Positions 26,951-36,096 are shown, numbered from the stretch's first letter. The stretch: DNA of 64,000 bases from Myroides odoratimimus (GCF_001485415.1 NZ_BCMQ01000001.1:310001-374000), one strand, 5' to 3'. Made by a program: numbers and translations. The notes: generated by a model not told the origin, from the sequence alone.

Positions 26951-27790
26951 ATGAAAAAGACACTCAAACTATTAACCCTAATGTTATTCATAGCATTAGC
27001 CTCTTGCTCTAAATCAGCAGAATACGGAGAAATCTCTGCTGTTGCTTTAGAAGATATCAGCACAACAGATGCGGCTGCAGAAACTACTGCCGAAGCACCA
27101 CAATCCACAGATTCTACTCAAGATATCACTGTACCTGAGCGTATGATAGTCAAAGAAGGGAATATACGTTTCGAAACTTCTAATGCACAAGAAACTCGAG
27201 CTAATATCGTAGCAAGTAGTAAAAAACTCAACGGATATCTATCACAAGACACATCAAATGTCTATGGCAATCGCACTGAACATACCATTGTGATTCGCGT
27301 ACCAGCAAAGAACTTCGAAACCTTGTTAGAAGGAGTTACACAGACTGCCACTAAAGTAGACAGCAAAAATATCAATGCCTTAGATGTAACCGAAGAGTTC
27401 ATCGATATAGAAGCGAGAATCAAGACGAAAAAAGAAATAGAAGAACGCTATAAAGAATTACTTAAACGCGCTAACACGATAGATGATATTCTAAGAATAG
27501 AAAGAGAACTAGGGGCTCTACGTGCGGATATTGAGTCATTCGAAGGACGACTAAAGTACCTAAAGAGTAGAATATCGCTAAGTACTCTTACGGTAACTTT
27601 CTATGAAAAAGGAGAATCAACAACAGGCTTTGGACACGAAATATCATCTGCCTTTGGTTCTGGATGGAGTAATCTATTATCATTCGTAATAGGGCTATTC
27701 TATATCTGGCCATTTATCCTAATCTCAATTGGATTAATCTTTATCATCAGACGTATCAGAAAACGCAGAAAACAGAATAAAATAAACTAA
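26951..27790 (+). CDS. DUF4349 domain lipoprotein/membrane protein
   Basis: A 279-aa protein with a lipoprotein signal (lipobox LASC, Cys19), an acidic Thr/Ala-rich linker to about residue 55, then the DUF4349 domain (MIVKEGNIRFETSNAQETR, RVPAKNFETLLEGV, a coiled-coil with EEFIDIEARIKTKKEIEERY and LSTLTVTFYEK). A C-terminal membrane helix (SFVIGLFYIWPFILISIGLIF) and a basic tail follow. Having both a lipobox and a C-terminal helix is the usual build of this family. Function is unknown; it is likely an envelope protein. Monocistronic with its own terminator. Confidence 0.88.
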   Translation: MKKTLKLLTLMLFIALASCSKSAEYGEISAVALEDISTTDAAAETTAEAPQSTDSTQDITVPERMIVKEGNIRFETSNAQETRANIVASSKKLNGYLSQDTSNVYGNRTEHTIVIRVPAKNFETLLEGVTQTATKVDSKNINALDVTEEFIDIEARIKTKKEIEERYKELLKRANTIDDILRIERELGALRADIESFEGRLKYLKSRISLSTLTVTFYEKGESTTGFGHEISSAFGSGWSNLLSFVIGLFYIWPFILISIGLIFIIRRIRKRRKQNKIN

Positions 27791-27798
27791 TATAAAGC

Positions 27799-27828
27799 AA
27801 AAGCCCTACCATTATAGTAGGGCTTTTT
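27799..27828 (+). terminator. Terminator of the DUF4349 gene
   Basis: AAAAGCCCTAC pairs with GTAGGGCTTTT around a 7-nt loop, with a T-run, beginning 9 bp after the stop. Confidence 0.88.
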
Positions 27829-27858
27829 ATATTAATTGTGTATCTACCTGCTTTATGT

Positions 27859-27883
27859 GACACGCAAAATCTTGCGTCTCTAC
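27859..27883. repeat. Single REP-like palindrome
   Basis: GACACGCAAAATCTTGCGTC plus TCTAC is the same palindrome family as at 19815, 19950 and 26375-26606, in the opposite orientation. The ends GTAGAGACG and CGTGTC are kept while the centre differs. Confidence 0.8.
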
Positions 27884-27954
27884 AGTAAAATCCTACTTAT
27901 ACCTAATGTCGCAGGTAAAAACCATAAACTATGAACCGTAAACCATACCTAATT

Positions 27955-28452
27955 CTAAATTCCTAATTCCTCATTAGAAATCTCCTCCTTCATCTCTAAC
28001 AGATTCAACTCTCCATCGTATAATGCATGAAACACAAAAGGCTTATTCTCTAAGATGTATTTATAAATAAACCAATCTGTCTTCGGAGTAGGTACATTTA
28101 GCAAGTCCTCATACGCTATCCACTCTAAAGTTCCCTCGTTACACTCAGGAGGAGTGACAGCATCGATATCTGCTACGTACACATAGCTTAGCCAATTATA
28201 CTTCACAGGAGAAGTCTCTGTCAGTATTCCGCAGAACTTCACCTTATCTACTCTTATCCCTGTCTCTTCAAATGTCTCACGGATCACCCCCTCTTCAGGA
28301 GTTTCGAAAGGTTCTATCTTACCTCCCACAGGAGTATACGTATCTTTATTGGGTTCTTTTAAACGCTTTAGAAGCATAAAGTTATTCCCATTTCTCAACA
28401 CACACAGTGTTGCTATTCTTTTTATTCCTAACGGAACAGCAGTTGTACTCAT
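27955..28452 (-). CDS. Nudix hydrolase
   Basis: A 165-aa Nudix protein. The Nudix box GxxxxxE...REUxEExGU is complete: GKIEPFETPEEGVIRETFEE then TGI, near residues 42-64, which binds divalent metal and cleaves nucleoside diphosphate derivatives. The substrate cannot be predicted. Its start is one base from the stop of the upstream CAT-like gene, so they form an operon. The length is normal for a small Nudix enzyme. No signal peptide; cytoplasmic. Confidence 0.93.
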   Translation of the reverse strand: MSTTAVPLGIKRIATLCVLRNGNNFMLLKRLKEPNKDTYTPVGGKIEPFETPEEGVIRETFEETGIRVDKVKFCGILTETSPVKYNWLSYVYVADIDAVTPPECNEGTLEWIAYEDLLNVPTPKTDWFIYKYILENKPFVFHALYDGELNLLEMKEEISNEELGI

Positions 28453-28453
28453 C

Positions 28454-29080
28454 CTATTGCTCGTTTAATAATTCTTGAAAGCGTTCTACGAATTGACTAA
28501 CGTGATATCCATCCATCAGTGCATGGTGTCCATGTATAGATACTGCCATGCGCTTACGACCATTCTCCTCCATTACTTTCCCAAAAGAAATCTTAGGACA
28601 ACTATCTGGGAAGTCAAAATTACGTGCATGACTCATACTCGTAAAGTCTAGCCATGGCAAAGCTGAGATATGTAATACATTCTCACTATTCGACGCAGGT
28701 AATAATGAAGTTGACTGCTGTACACTCTCTATTTCACTTTTTGCCTCTGCGAAGAAAGTCTGTTTATCAGCATAATAATTCATATAGGCAAACCCAAAAG
28801 TTCCATTAGGTCTATTGATGGTAGGTGATGCGTGCACCTCATCATACAGATATACCTCGTTATCCACTATTCTATATCTAAACGCCTCTACCTCATTAGC
28901 TGCTCTAAGTGCATCATATAGATAAGTAAGGAAGAAAGAATCCTCATTCGCTTTAGCTCTATTATACACCGTAGTACAATCTACTTGTACTGTAATACCA
29001 AAAAAAGGTTCTGTAAACTGTTTAAAAAAAGCATATTGCTCCCCTCTCTCCCATTGAGTGGTATCAATCTTAGTTCTCAT
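28454..29080 (-). CDS. Chloramphenicol acetyltransferase-like protein (CatA fold)
   Basis: A 208-aa CAT-family acyltransferase. The catalytic HHxxxDG motif is intact (HGHHALMDGYH, His186 and Asp190), and the N-terminal REQYAFF-like segment (RGEQYAFFKQF) and FTSMSHARNFDFPDSCPKISFGK correspond to conserved CatA regions. Length is close to the 210-220 aa of known CAT trimers. There are no mobile elements, integrase or attC sites nearby and base composition is like its neighbours, so it appears to be a resident chromosomal gene. Whether it acetylates chloramphenicol is not shown; related chromosomal homologs may have other substrates. Confidence 0.87.
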   Translation of the reverse strand: MRTKIDTTQWERGEQYAFFKQFTEPFFGITVQVDCTTVYNRAKANEDSFFLTYLYDALRAANEVEAFRYRIVDNEVYLYDEVHASPTINRPNGTFGFAYMNYYADKQTFFAEAKSEIESVQQSTSLLPASNSENVLHISALPWLDFTSMSHARNFDFPDSCPKISFGKVMEENGRKRMAVSIHGHHALMDGYHVSQFVERFQELLNEQ

Positions 29081-29176
29081 TTTGTTGTGTTGTTTTATTC
29101 ACAGCGAAAATATACGTAATCTTCTTGATGGTAAAAGACTTTTGTCCTAGACTAACGTATACACCTTCGTTTACTC

Positions 29177-30298
29177 CTATTTCATCAACGCTCTTAACTG
29201 CTCTTCAAAATCCTCTCCTTGCATTCCTTCAAATCTCATCACTAGTTTTCCATCCAAATTAAACAACCAATAATCAGGTGTACTATTATTTCTATACATT
29301 GCTAGAACAGGACTTAGTCTCCCCTCTTTATTACTTAATAAAATACCCTTATTACCTTTAAATTCTGAGTAATATTTAAACTTATCTTTCTGATCATGTC
29401 CTGCGTAATATGTGATATGTACAAGCTTATCCTTCAAGTTATCAGCTATCTGAGCTGTCTTAGGAGCTGCCTTTTCACAATAACCACAGTGGTAAGTCGA
29501 AAAATCTAACAATACATACTTCCCCTTAAAGTAATCACTAAGCTTTACTTGCTTAGTTTGCATATCTTCAGCATAAAAATCATAATACTTAGCCCCAACT
29601 TCCAGAGGCTTATGATCTATAAATATCTTAAGCATCTGTACTTCTTTAGTATCATAATACTTAGGGTCTATAAGAGCATATAGCTCGTTTAAATAATCAG
29701 ATGAATAATCTCTAGCCTGGTATTGTAGTAGGTATCGAGCATAAGCTGTATTAATATTCTTTTTTATAAAAGCATTATTTTGTTTGTTAATAAGATTTGA
29801 CAACTTCTTAATCTTACCTAGAGGTTCTTCATCACTTAGATACACCTTCGCTACACTATCCTTATCTTTCCCTTCTTCTAGAAGACGATAATACTCTTTG
29901 ATATAAACACTTCGTTCTTCTACTAACTGCTTATTAACTAACATATTTTCATATCTCAGACTGTCATTCACAGAATTTATCGCTCTAAGATTACCCGAAA
30001 AATCATTTATAGAGCCATGAATAGTTACAGACTCATTTCCTAAAAAGAAGAAGGTACTCTTTGTCTCTTTTCCTACATAAGCATCTAATCTCACATAATT
30101 AGGAACATCTTCTAGTACCATAGATACATCTACCTTACCATTCATTAGACTAAACTCTTGTTCTTGTCCACCACTAGATAACTTCATCTTTACCTCATTG
30201 CTTATTCCTTCCAGTTTTCCTGTTATATGTAGCTTCTCCTGTCCTAATACTCCTATAGAACACAGCATTAAAAGCATATAGAATATCTTATATTTCAT
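29177..30298 (-). CDS. TlpA-like thioredoxin-fold protein, paralog 1
   Basis: A 373-aa periplasmic protein with signal peptide (MLLMLCSIGVLGQ), an N-terminal DUF4369-like beta domain (about 20-110), a helical middle, and a C-terminal thioredoxin-like domain (about 235-373) with redox motif HCGYC followed by EKAAP. TlpA-family proteins reduce or exchange disulfides in the periplasm. It is the last of three tandem paralogs (29177-32715), each separated by about 90-110 bp. Its 3' end is almost identical in DNA to that of the next paralog (GMQGEDFEEQLRALMK in both). Confidence 0.88.
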   Translation of the reverse strand: MKYKIFYMLLMLCSIGVLGQEKLHITGKLEGISNEVKMKLSSGGQEQEFSLMNGKVDVSMVLEDVPNYVRLDAYVGKETKSTFFFLGNESVTIHGSINDFSGNLRAINSVNDSLRYENMLVNKQLVEERSVYIKEYYRLLEEGKDKDSVAKVYLSDEEPLGKIKKLSNLINKQNNAFIKKNINTAYARYLLQYQARDYSSDYLNELYALIDPKYYDTKEVQMLKIFIDHKPLEVGAKYYDFYAEDMQTKQVKLSDYFKGKYVLLDFSTYHCGYCEKAAPKTAQIADNLKDKLVHITYYAGHDQKDKFKYYSEFKGNKGILLSNKEGRLSPVLAMYRNNSTPDYWLFNLDGKLVMRFEGMQGEDFEEQLRALMK

Positions 30299-30388
30299 AA
30301 TTCACAAATTAATTAGAGCTAAGTAACAGCAATATAACTAATTAAAATACAACTAAATATCAACATTCAAATAAATATAGATACGCTC

Positions 30389-31507
30389 TTATTTCATCAA
30401 CGCTCTCAACTGCTCTTCAAAATCCTCTCCTTGCATTCCTAAGAAATCTTTTACTAACTTTCCTTTAGTGTCAAAGAGCATATAATGTGGTGTCCCATTC
30501 TGTCTATACATACCGAGATTAGGCTCTAAACGTCCTCCATTATTCCAAATTAAGTTCCCTCTATCCTTCTTTAATTTGTAATAATCATGAAGGCCTTCTA
30601 TATCATGGTCTACATAATAGGTAACGTATGTTAACTGATCTTTTAACTCTTCTGCTATTTGAGCTGTTTTAGGAGCTGCCTCTTGACAATATCCACAATG
30701 CAATGTAGAAAAGTCTAACAACACGTATTTACCCTTAAAGTAATCGCTAAATCTCACTTGCTTTTGATTGATATCTTTAGCTATAAAATCATAATACTTA
30801 TCTCCTTCTTCTAGTGTATTACTATCTGCTATAGAGTAGACAAATCGAACTTCTTCAGTATTCTTATACTTCGGATCTATTAAAGGTGCTATCTCTCTAA
30901 TCTCTTCAGGAGTAAACTGACTCAAACAATACCTCAATGAATAACGCCCATAATCTGTATTGATATTATCCTTTATAAAGTCAGCCGACTTCTGCTCTAT
31001 CTCCCTTATGATTTTCGTTATCTTTCCTAGAGGTTCTACATTATTCATATACATTTTATACACGCTGTCACGGATAGCTCCCTCTTCTATCATAGTACGA
31101 GCTTCAGCACTTAGGATCTCTATCTTATCATTTAACTCTTTTGTCAATAAATGCTCTTGATATCTTAGCTCATCATATTTAGAATTCTCTGCTTTTATAT
31201 TATTAGGAAAATCCTCTATAGAGCCGTTAAGTACAATAGCTTCATTACCTACAAAAAAAGTAGTATACTTCTGTTTACCTTCGTGTTCTACCATCATAAA
31301 GACTAATGTAGGTACAACTGTCAACTCCATTTCTACATCTAGTACTCCATCTTTTAATTGAAAGACAACCTTCTTAAAATTATTTTCTAATGTAAGCTTA
31401 GCTTCATTAGGTATTCCTGTAATCTTACCTGTTATGTGTAGTTTGTCTTGCGCCATTATTCCTATAGAAAAGAATAATGCGATTAACATCATTAGTTTAT
31501 TAGTCAT
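30389..31507 (-). CDS. TlpA-like thioredoxin-fold protein, paralog 2
   Basis: A 372-aa paralog with the same layout: signal peptide (MLIALFFSIGIMAQ), DUF4369-like domain, helical linker with many charged residues, and thioredoxin fold with HCGYC followed by QEAAP. The signal peptide is nearly identical to that of paralog 3 while the C-terminus is nearly identical to paralog 1, suggesting patchwork exchange between the copies. Function as a periplasmic thiol oxidoreductase is inferred from the CxxC and cis-Pro region (NGTPHYMLFD). Confidence 0.88.
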   Translation of the reverse strand: MTNKLMMLIALFFSIGIMAQDKLHITGKITGIPNEAKLTLENNFKKVVFQLKDGVLDVEMELTVVPTLVFMMVEHEGKQKYTTFFVGNEAIVLNGSIEDFPNNIKAENSKYDELRYQEHLLTKELNDKIEILSAEARTMIEEGAIRDSVYKMYMNNVEPLGKITKIIREIEQKSADFIKDNINTDYGRYSLRYCLSQFTPEEIREIAPLIDPKYKNTEEVRFVYSIADSNTLEEGDKYYDFIAKDINQKQVRFSDYFKGKYVLLDFSTLHCGYCQEAAPKTAQIAEELKDQLTYVTYYVDHDIEGLHDYYKLKKDRGNLIWNNGGRLEPNLGMYRQNGTPHYMLFDTKGKLVKDFLGMQGEDFEEQLRALMK

Positions 31508-31614
31508 TGTTTAAATAATTAGGTTGGTAAATACAGATAGATACTACTGTCTCTTTTTTATTATTACTGTCTTAAGATGTCAATAATCACAAATTCTACA
31601 CAATAAGATTAATC

Positions 31615-32715
31615 TTACTTCTCTATCTCTTCTAATATAATTGTCTTTAGGTCTGTATTAGCCCCATTAACTTCTTTTACCAACTTCCCTTCTGGGTTAA
31701 ACAAAAGATAAGTAGGTGTCATCATATTTCGGTACATAGCCATAGCAGGATGGAGATAACCTTCTTTATTCCAAATTATGTTTCCTTTCTTTCCTTTTAA
31801 CTCATAATACTCTTCAGCTTCTTTCAGATTATCACCTGTGTGATAAGTCACATACATTACTTTATCCTTTAACTCTTCTGCTATCAAAGCGGTCTTGGGA
31901 GCTGCCTTGCCACAAAACCAACAGTGAACATTAGAGAAATCTAATAGGACATACTTACCATTATAATAGTCACTGAACCTAACTTCCTTATTTTTCAAAT
32001 CTAATGCGGTAAAGTCATAATATATATCTCCTACTTCTAACTGTTTAGAATCACATAAAGCCTTTAAAAACCTAATCTCACTTCTATCCATATTTATAGG
32101 ATCCACTAAGCTATACAAAGTCTTAAACTGTTCTTCAGTAAATTGATCTACATAAAACCTAATTAAATGTCTACCATAATCAGTATTAATGTGCTTTTTC
32201 AGAAACTCGTACTGGCGCACAGCCACCTCTTTTCTAATAGTTTCTAGTTCCGCTTTATATTTTATAAATATGCTATCAGGCTTAGCCCCTTCCTTTATCT
32301 CTTTTTCTATGACCTTGTTAATATCATTGCGCTTCTTCTCAAGATCTTTAGTCAATACATAATTCTCATATCTTAATCCATCATACTTCGAGTTTTTAGC
32401 AACTACCTCATTAGGAAAATCATCAATAGAAGCATCGATAGTCACAGATTCGTTACCTAAAAAAAAATAAGTGTACTTGATATCATTGTCATAATACACA
32501 GTTATAGATACAGAAGCAGGTGCTTCTTTTAGATCAACCTCTACATCTATCACACCATCCTTTAGATAGAACTCTTTTTCTTTCTCTCCTCCTGAGATAC
32601 TAAGTTTAGTCTTATTATCTATCCCCGTAATCTTACCTGTTACGTGTAGTTTATCTTGAGCCATTATTCCTATAGAGAAGAATAATGCGATTAATATCAT
32701 TACTTTATTCATCAT
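31615..32715 (-). CDS. TlpA-like thioredoxin-fold protein, paralog 3
   Basis: A 366-aa paralog, most upstream of the three and probably first in the transcript. The redox motif is changed to CWFC (NVHCWFCGKAAP), and the C-terminus (ANTDLKTIILEEIEK) differs from the other two. Signal peptide IALFFSIGIMAQDKLHVTGKI is shared with paralog 2. An altered dipeptide between the cysteines usually shifts redox potential, so the three may have different roles. The 443-bp upstream gap contains the 78-bp conserved element, copy 2. Confidence 0.88.
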   Translation of the reverse strand: MMNKVMILIALFFSIGIMAQDKLHVTGKITGIDNKTKLSISGGEKEKEFYLKDGVIDVEVDLKEAPASVSITVYYDNDIKYTYFFLGNESVTIDASIDDFPNEVVAKNSKYDGLRYENYVLTKDLEKKRNDINKVIEKEIKEGAKPDSIFIKYKAELETIRKEVAVRQYEFLKKHINTDYGRHLIRFYVDQFTEEQFKTLYSLVDPINMDRSEIRFLKALCDSKQLEVGDIYYDFTALDLKNKEVRFSDYYNGKYVLLDFSNVHCWFCGKAAPKTALIAEELKDKVMYVTYHTGDNLKEAEEYYELKGKKGNIIWNKEGYLHPAMAMYRNMMTPTYLLFNPEGKLVKEVNGANTDLKTIILEEIEK

Positions 32716-32937
32716 AGCTTACTATTTAATCTCTACAAGATAGGTAATTCAACTTATACAGAACAATATTATTCAAAGAATAACCTTCTCCCTCTTTATG
32801 ATTTCAAATATCCCTGCCCCCTTATGGAGATAATGACCTCATTAGCTCTTTTTGCACAGATATGCACTTTCTTATTGCACATAGACATCTGTGATTCAAA
32901 ACTTTAAGCTTATTCCATTTATTTTTATTCGGAAGCT

Positions 32938-33015
32938 ATTCGGTAACACCCAGTATTTACTTGGGATAAGAGGTAGTTTACCGAACTGTATTCAGGTTGT
33001 ACCCGAACCATCTAC
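32938..33015. repeat. 78-bp conserved intergenic element, copy 2
   Basis: Same length and block order as 8463-8540. Here TTCGGTAA pairs perfectly with TTACCGAA (32989-32996 region), and CCCA with TGGG inside, giving a clean two-step hairpin; TACCCGAA follows as an alternative partner. The rest of the 32716-33158 gap shows only the promoter at 33099-33128. Confidence 0.7.
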
Positions 33016-33098
33016 TATAGATTAAGATAGAAATAAAGCATTATTTGTATAAAAACGACGTGTATTTGAATTTTTATATTCTCTTTTAGAGGTAAAAA

Positions 33099-33128
33099 TT
33101 GGTCAATTCGAAATAATGTCTATTTTTG
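33099..33128 (+). promoter_or_regulatory. Promoter of the acyl-CoA dehydrogenase gene
   Basis: TTG (33099-33101) and TATTTTTG (33121-33128) are 19 bp apart, a full match to the Bacteroidota -33/-7 pattern, 30 bp before the start codon. Confidence 0.7.
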
Positions 33129-33158
33129 TTATACAACCACAAAAAACGATATTGATAT

Positions 33159-34337
33159 ATGAGACCAGATTTATTTCAGGCACCTGATTATTACTTATTA
33201 GACGACTTGTTAAGTAATGAACACAAGTTAATTAGAGATACAGCGAGAGCATGGGTGAAGAAAGAAGTTTCTCCTATTATAGAAGACTTCGCTCAACGTG
33301 CAGAATTTCCAAAACAATTAATACCAGGGTTAGCCGAGATAGGTGGATTCGGTCCTTATATCCCTACAGAATATGGAGGAGCAGGATTAGACCAAATTTC
33401 GTATGGACTAATCATGCAGGAGATCGAGAGAGGAGATTCTGGTATTCGTTCTACCTCATCAGTACAGTCTTCACTAGTGATGTACCCTATCTGGAAGTAT
33501 GGTAATGAGGAGCAACGCATGAAGTACCTACCTAAGTTAGCGACGGGAGAGTATATCGGATGCTTTGGATTAACAGAGCCAGATCACGGTTCTAACCCAG
33601 GTGGGATGCTGACTAACTTTAAAGATATGGGAGACCACTACCTGCTAAATGGGGCTAAAATGTGGATCTCTAATGCTCCATTCGCAGACATCGCTGTAGT
33701 ATGGGCTAAGAATGAAGAAGGGCGTATACACGGGCTGATCGTAGAGCGTGGTATGGAAGGCTTCACTACTCCAGAGACACATAATAAGTGGTCACTGAGA
33801 GCTTCGGCTACAGGGGAGTTAATATTCGATAATGTCAAAGTACCTAAAGCTAACTTATTGCCAAACAAATCAGGATTAGGAGCGCCTCTAGGCTGTCTAG
33901 ATTCTGCTAGATATGGTATCGCATGGGGAGCTATCGGAGCTGCTATGGACTGCTATGACACAGCACTTCGCTACTCGAAAGAGCGCATACAGTTCGACAA
34001 ACCTATCGGTGCGACTCAGTTACAACAAAAGAAATTAGCAGAGATGATCACAGAGATCACTAAAGCACAGTTGTTAACTTGGAGATTAGGCGTACTGAGA
34101 GACGAAGGAAGAGCTACTTCTGCACAGATCTCTATGGCTAAACGAAACAATGTGGCTATGGCATTAGACATCGCACGTGATGCGCGTCAGATGTTGGGAG
34201 GTATGGGTATCACAGGAGAATACTCTATCATGCGCCACATGATGAACTTAGAATCTGTAGTGACCTATGAGGGGACACATGATATCCACTTGTTAATAAC
34301 AGGTATGGATGTGACAGGATTCCCTGCATTTAAGTAA
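33159..34337 (+). CDS. Acyl-CoA dehydrogenase, glutaryl-CoA dehydrogenase-like
   Basis: A 392-aa flavin-dependent acyl-CoA dehydrogenase. CFGLTEPDHGSNPGG and WISNAPFADIAVVWAK are family FAD-contact motifs; the C-terminal TYEGTHDIHLLITG contains the glutamate used as catalytic base in glutaryl-CoA dehydrogenases, and YGIAWGAIGAA is also typical of that branch. It would oxidise glutaryl-CoA to crotonyl-CoA in lysine/tryptophan breakdown. It is monocistronic with a good promoter and terminator. The general family is certain; the substrate is likely but inferred. Confidence 0.9.
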   Translation: MRPDLFQAPDYYLLDDLLSNEHKLIRDTARAWVKKEVSPIIEDFAQRAEFPKQLIPGLAEIGGFGPYIPTEYGGAGLDQISYGLIMQEIERGDSGIRSTSSVQSSLVMYPIWKYGNEEQRMKYLPKLATGEYIGCFGLTEPDHGSNPGGMLTNFKDMGDHYLLNGAKMWISNAPFADIAVVWAKNEEGRIHGLIVERGMEGFTTPETHNKWSLRASATGELIFDNVKVPKANLLPNKSGLGAPLGCLDSARYGIAWGAIGAAMDCYDTALRYSKERIQFDKPIGATQLQQKKLAEMITEITKAQLLTWRLGVLRDEGRATSAQISMAKRNNVAMALDIARDARQMLGGMGITGEYSIMRHMMNLESVVTYEGTHDIHLLITGMDVTGFPAFK

Positions 34338-34369
34338 TAAATATCTTTATAGATAAACTTTATACAAAG

Positions 34370-34396
34370 AGCTTCGCCTTTCGGTGAAGCTTTTTT
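34370..34396 (+). terminator. Terminator of the acyl-CoA dehydrogenase gene
   Basis: AGCTTCGCC pairs with GGTGAAGCT (one G-U) around a TTTC loop, followed by six T. The next gene's -7 box (TACTTTTG, 34396-34403) starts at the end of the T-run. Confidence 0.85.
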
Positions 34397-34403
34397 ACTT
34401 TTG
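34396..34403 (+). promoter_or_regulatory. -7 element upstream of the DUF3050 gene
   Basis: TACTTTTG, 18 bp upstream of the start, overlapping the end of the previous terminator. Confidence 0.4.
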
Positions 34404-34421
34404 TACTAAATTTTAGAAGAT

Positions 34422-35192
34422 ATGACTATTCAAGAAATCAATGCACAGATAGCTGAAGAAAGAAATGCGTTACTTCAACACCCTCTTTATAATAAAATAA
34501 AGACTATCCCTCACTTATGTACATTTATGGAAGGGCATGTATATGCGGTATGGGATTTTATGTCATTGCTTAAAGCGTTACAACAACAATTGACTTGTAC
34601 TACGACTCCTTGGTTTGCCTCAGAGTTTCCACAGACACGCTATTTGATCAACGAGATTGTACTAGCAGAAGAGTCAGACCTAGCCTATGATGGACAGCGT
34701 CTGAGCCACTTCGAGATGTACTTAGATGCGATGATAACGGCTAAAGCAGATACTACTGCTATCGAAGCACTTATCCGCACTCTTAAGTCTGGTACACCTA
34801 TCTTCGAAGCGATAGCACAGACAGACTTAGATGAAGGGGTAAAAGAGTTTTTAAACTTTACATTCAAGACTATCGAAGGAGGTAAAGCACATGAGATCGC
34901 AGCAGCCTTCACATTTGGTCGCGAAGATTTGATACCAGATATGTTTACCGAAATCTTAAAAGGTTTTCAACAAAACTTCCCTGAGACAGACTTGACAAAG
35001 CTAGTGTATTACTTCGAACGTCATATCGAACTAGATGGAGATGAGCATGGTCCGATGGCGATGAAGATGATCTCTGAGCTATGTGGAGATGATCAACAGA
35101 AATGGCAAGATGTCATCGCAATCTCTAAACAGGCACTAATAAAACGTTATAACTTGTGGAATTCTATCGAAAAATTTATAAAAACCAAGTAA
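34422..35192 (+). CDS. DUF3050 domain protein (heme-oxygenase-like fold)
   Basis: A 256-aa cytoplasmic protein of the DUF3050 family, recognised by HPLYNKIKTIPHLCTFMEGHVYAVWDFMSLLK at the start (cited in part), the acidic LINEIVLAEESD, and FTFGREDLIPDMF and YYFERHIELDGDEHGPMA toward the end. The helical pattern with spaced His/Glu residues resembles heme-oxygenase-like metal-binding proteins. Function is not established. It is followed after 66 bp by an SDR gene, with no terminator seen between them. Confidence 0.85.
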   Translation: MTIQEINAQIAEERNALLQHPLYNKIKTIPHLCTFMEGHVYAVWDFMSLLKALQQQLTCTTTPWFASEFPQTRYLINEIVLAEESDLAYDGQRLSHFEMYLDAMITAKADTTAIEALIRTLKSGTPIFEAIAQTDLDEGVKEFLNFTFKTIEGGKAHEIAAAFTFGREDLIPDMFTEILKGFQQNFPETDLTKLVYYFERHIELDGDEHGPMAMKMISELCGDDQQKWQDVIAISKQALIKRYNLWNSIEKFIKTK

Positions 35193-35258
35193 GTTTAACG
35201 TTTACAAAACACTAATTTCTCATTAATTTACATATATTTACACAAAAGCATTAAAAAC

Positions 35259-35975
35259 ATGAAATTGAAAGGTAAAAACGCAATTATCACCGGAGGTGGA
35301 AGAGGATTAGGTAAAGCTACTGCTATTGCTTTCGCTCAAGAAGGGATAAACGTTGCTATTACTGGTAGAAACGAGAAAACATTACAAGCTACTGTTACAG
35401 AGTTAGAAGCATTAGGAGTGAAAGCTACTTATGCCGTATTCGATGTGACTGATAAAGCAAAAGTAAAAGCTGAAATAGCTAAATTAATAGAAACATTAGG
35501 AGGAGTAGATATATTAGTGAACAATGCTGGTATATCAGAATTCGGAAAATTCACAGATATGTCTGCTGAGCGTTGGGAAGAGATCTTACTTACTAACGTG
35601 ATGGGAGTGTATAATGTGACTAGAGAAGTACTACCTCACTTAATAGATCAGAATGAAGGAGATATCTTCAACGTAGCTTCTACAGCTGGTCTTAACGGAA
35701 ATGCAACTACGTCTGCATACTCTGCGTCTAAATTTGCAGTGATCGGGATGTCTGAATCACTAATGAAGGAAGTGCGTAAAAACAACATTAGAGTATGTAC
35801 GCTAACGCCAAGTACTATCGCATCAGATATGTCTATAGAATTAGGGCTTACAGATGGTAACCCTGATCATATCTTACAGCCAGAGGACTTCGCAGAGCTT
35901 ATCGTAGCTACATTGAGATTACCAAGAAGAGCCATGGTTAAAACAGCATCGCTGTGGACAACTAATCCTCAATAA
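35259..35975 (+). CDS. Short-chain dehydrogenase/reductase (3-ketoacyl-ACP reductase-like)
   Basis: A 238-aa SDR. The NAD(P) motif is TGGGRGLG (11-18), NNAG is present, and the catalytic Ser/Tyr/Lys are in NVASTAGLNGNATTSAYSASK. The C-terminus (MVKTASLWTTNP) is typical of the 3-ketoacyl-ACP reductase-annotated SDRs of flavobacteria, but these are not the essential FabG and their substrate is uncertain. It uses an Arg after the glycine motif region (TGRN), which favours NADPH. Monocistronic or joined to the DUF3050 gene. Confidence 0.9.
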   Translation: MKLKGKNAIITGGGRGLGKATAIAFAQEGINVAITGRNEKTLQATVTELEALGVKATYAVFDVTDKAKVKAEIAKLIETLGGVDILVNNAGISEFGKFTDMSAERWEEILLTNVMGVYNVTREVLPHLIDQNEGDIFNVASTAGLNGNATTSAYSASKFAVIGMSESLMKEVRKNNIRVCTLTPSTIASDMSIELGLTDGNPDHILQPEDFAELIVATLRLPRRAMVKTASLWTTNPQ

Positions 35976-36096
35976 ATTAGAAGGAGAGGTTTGACTCCTA
36001 TTCTTTCTTATTACTTATTATGATTACAACCTAAACTCGCTATTTTGGCGAGTTTTTTATTGTATTAATTTTTTATTTAGCAACCGTTTTTTTATT

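Noticed and set aside
28454..29080. Recently acquired chloramphenicol resistance
   Set aside because: No insertion sequence, integron or plasmid signature and no shift in base composition were seen.
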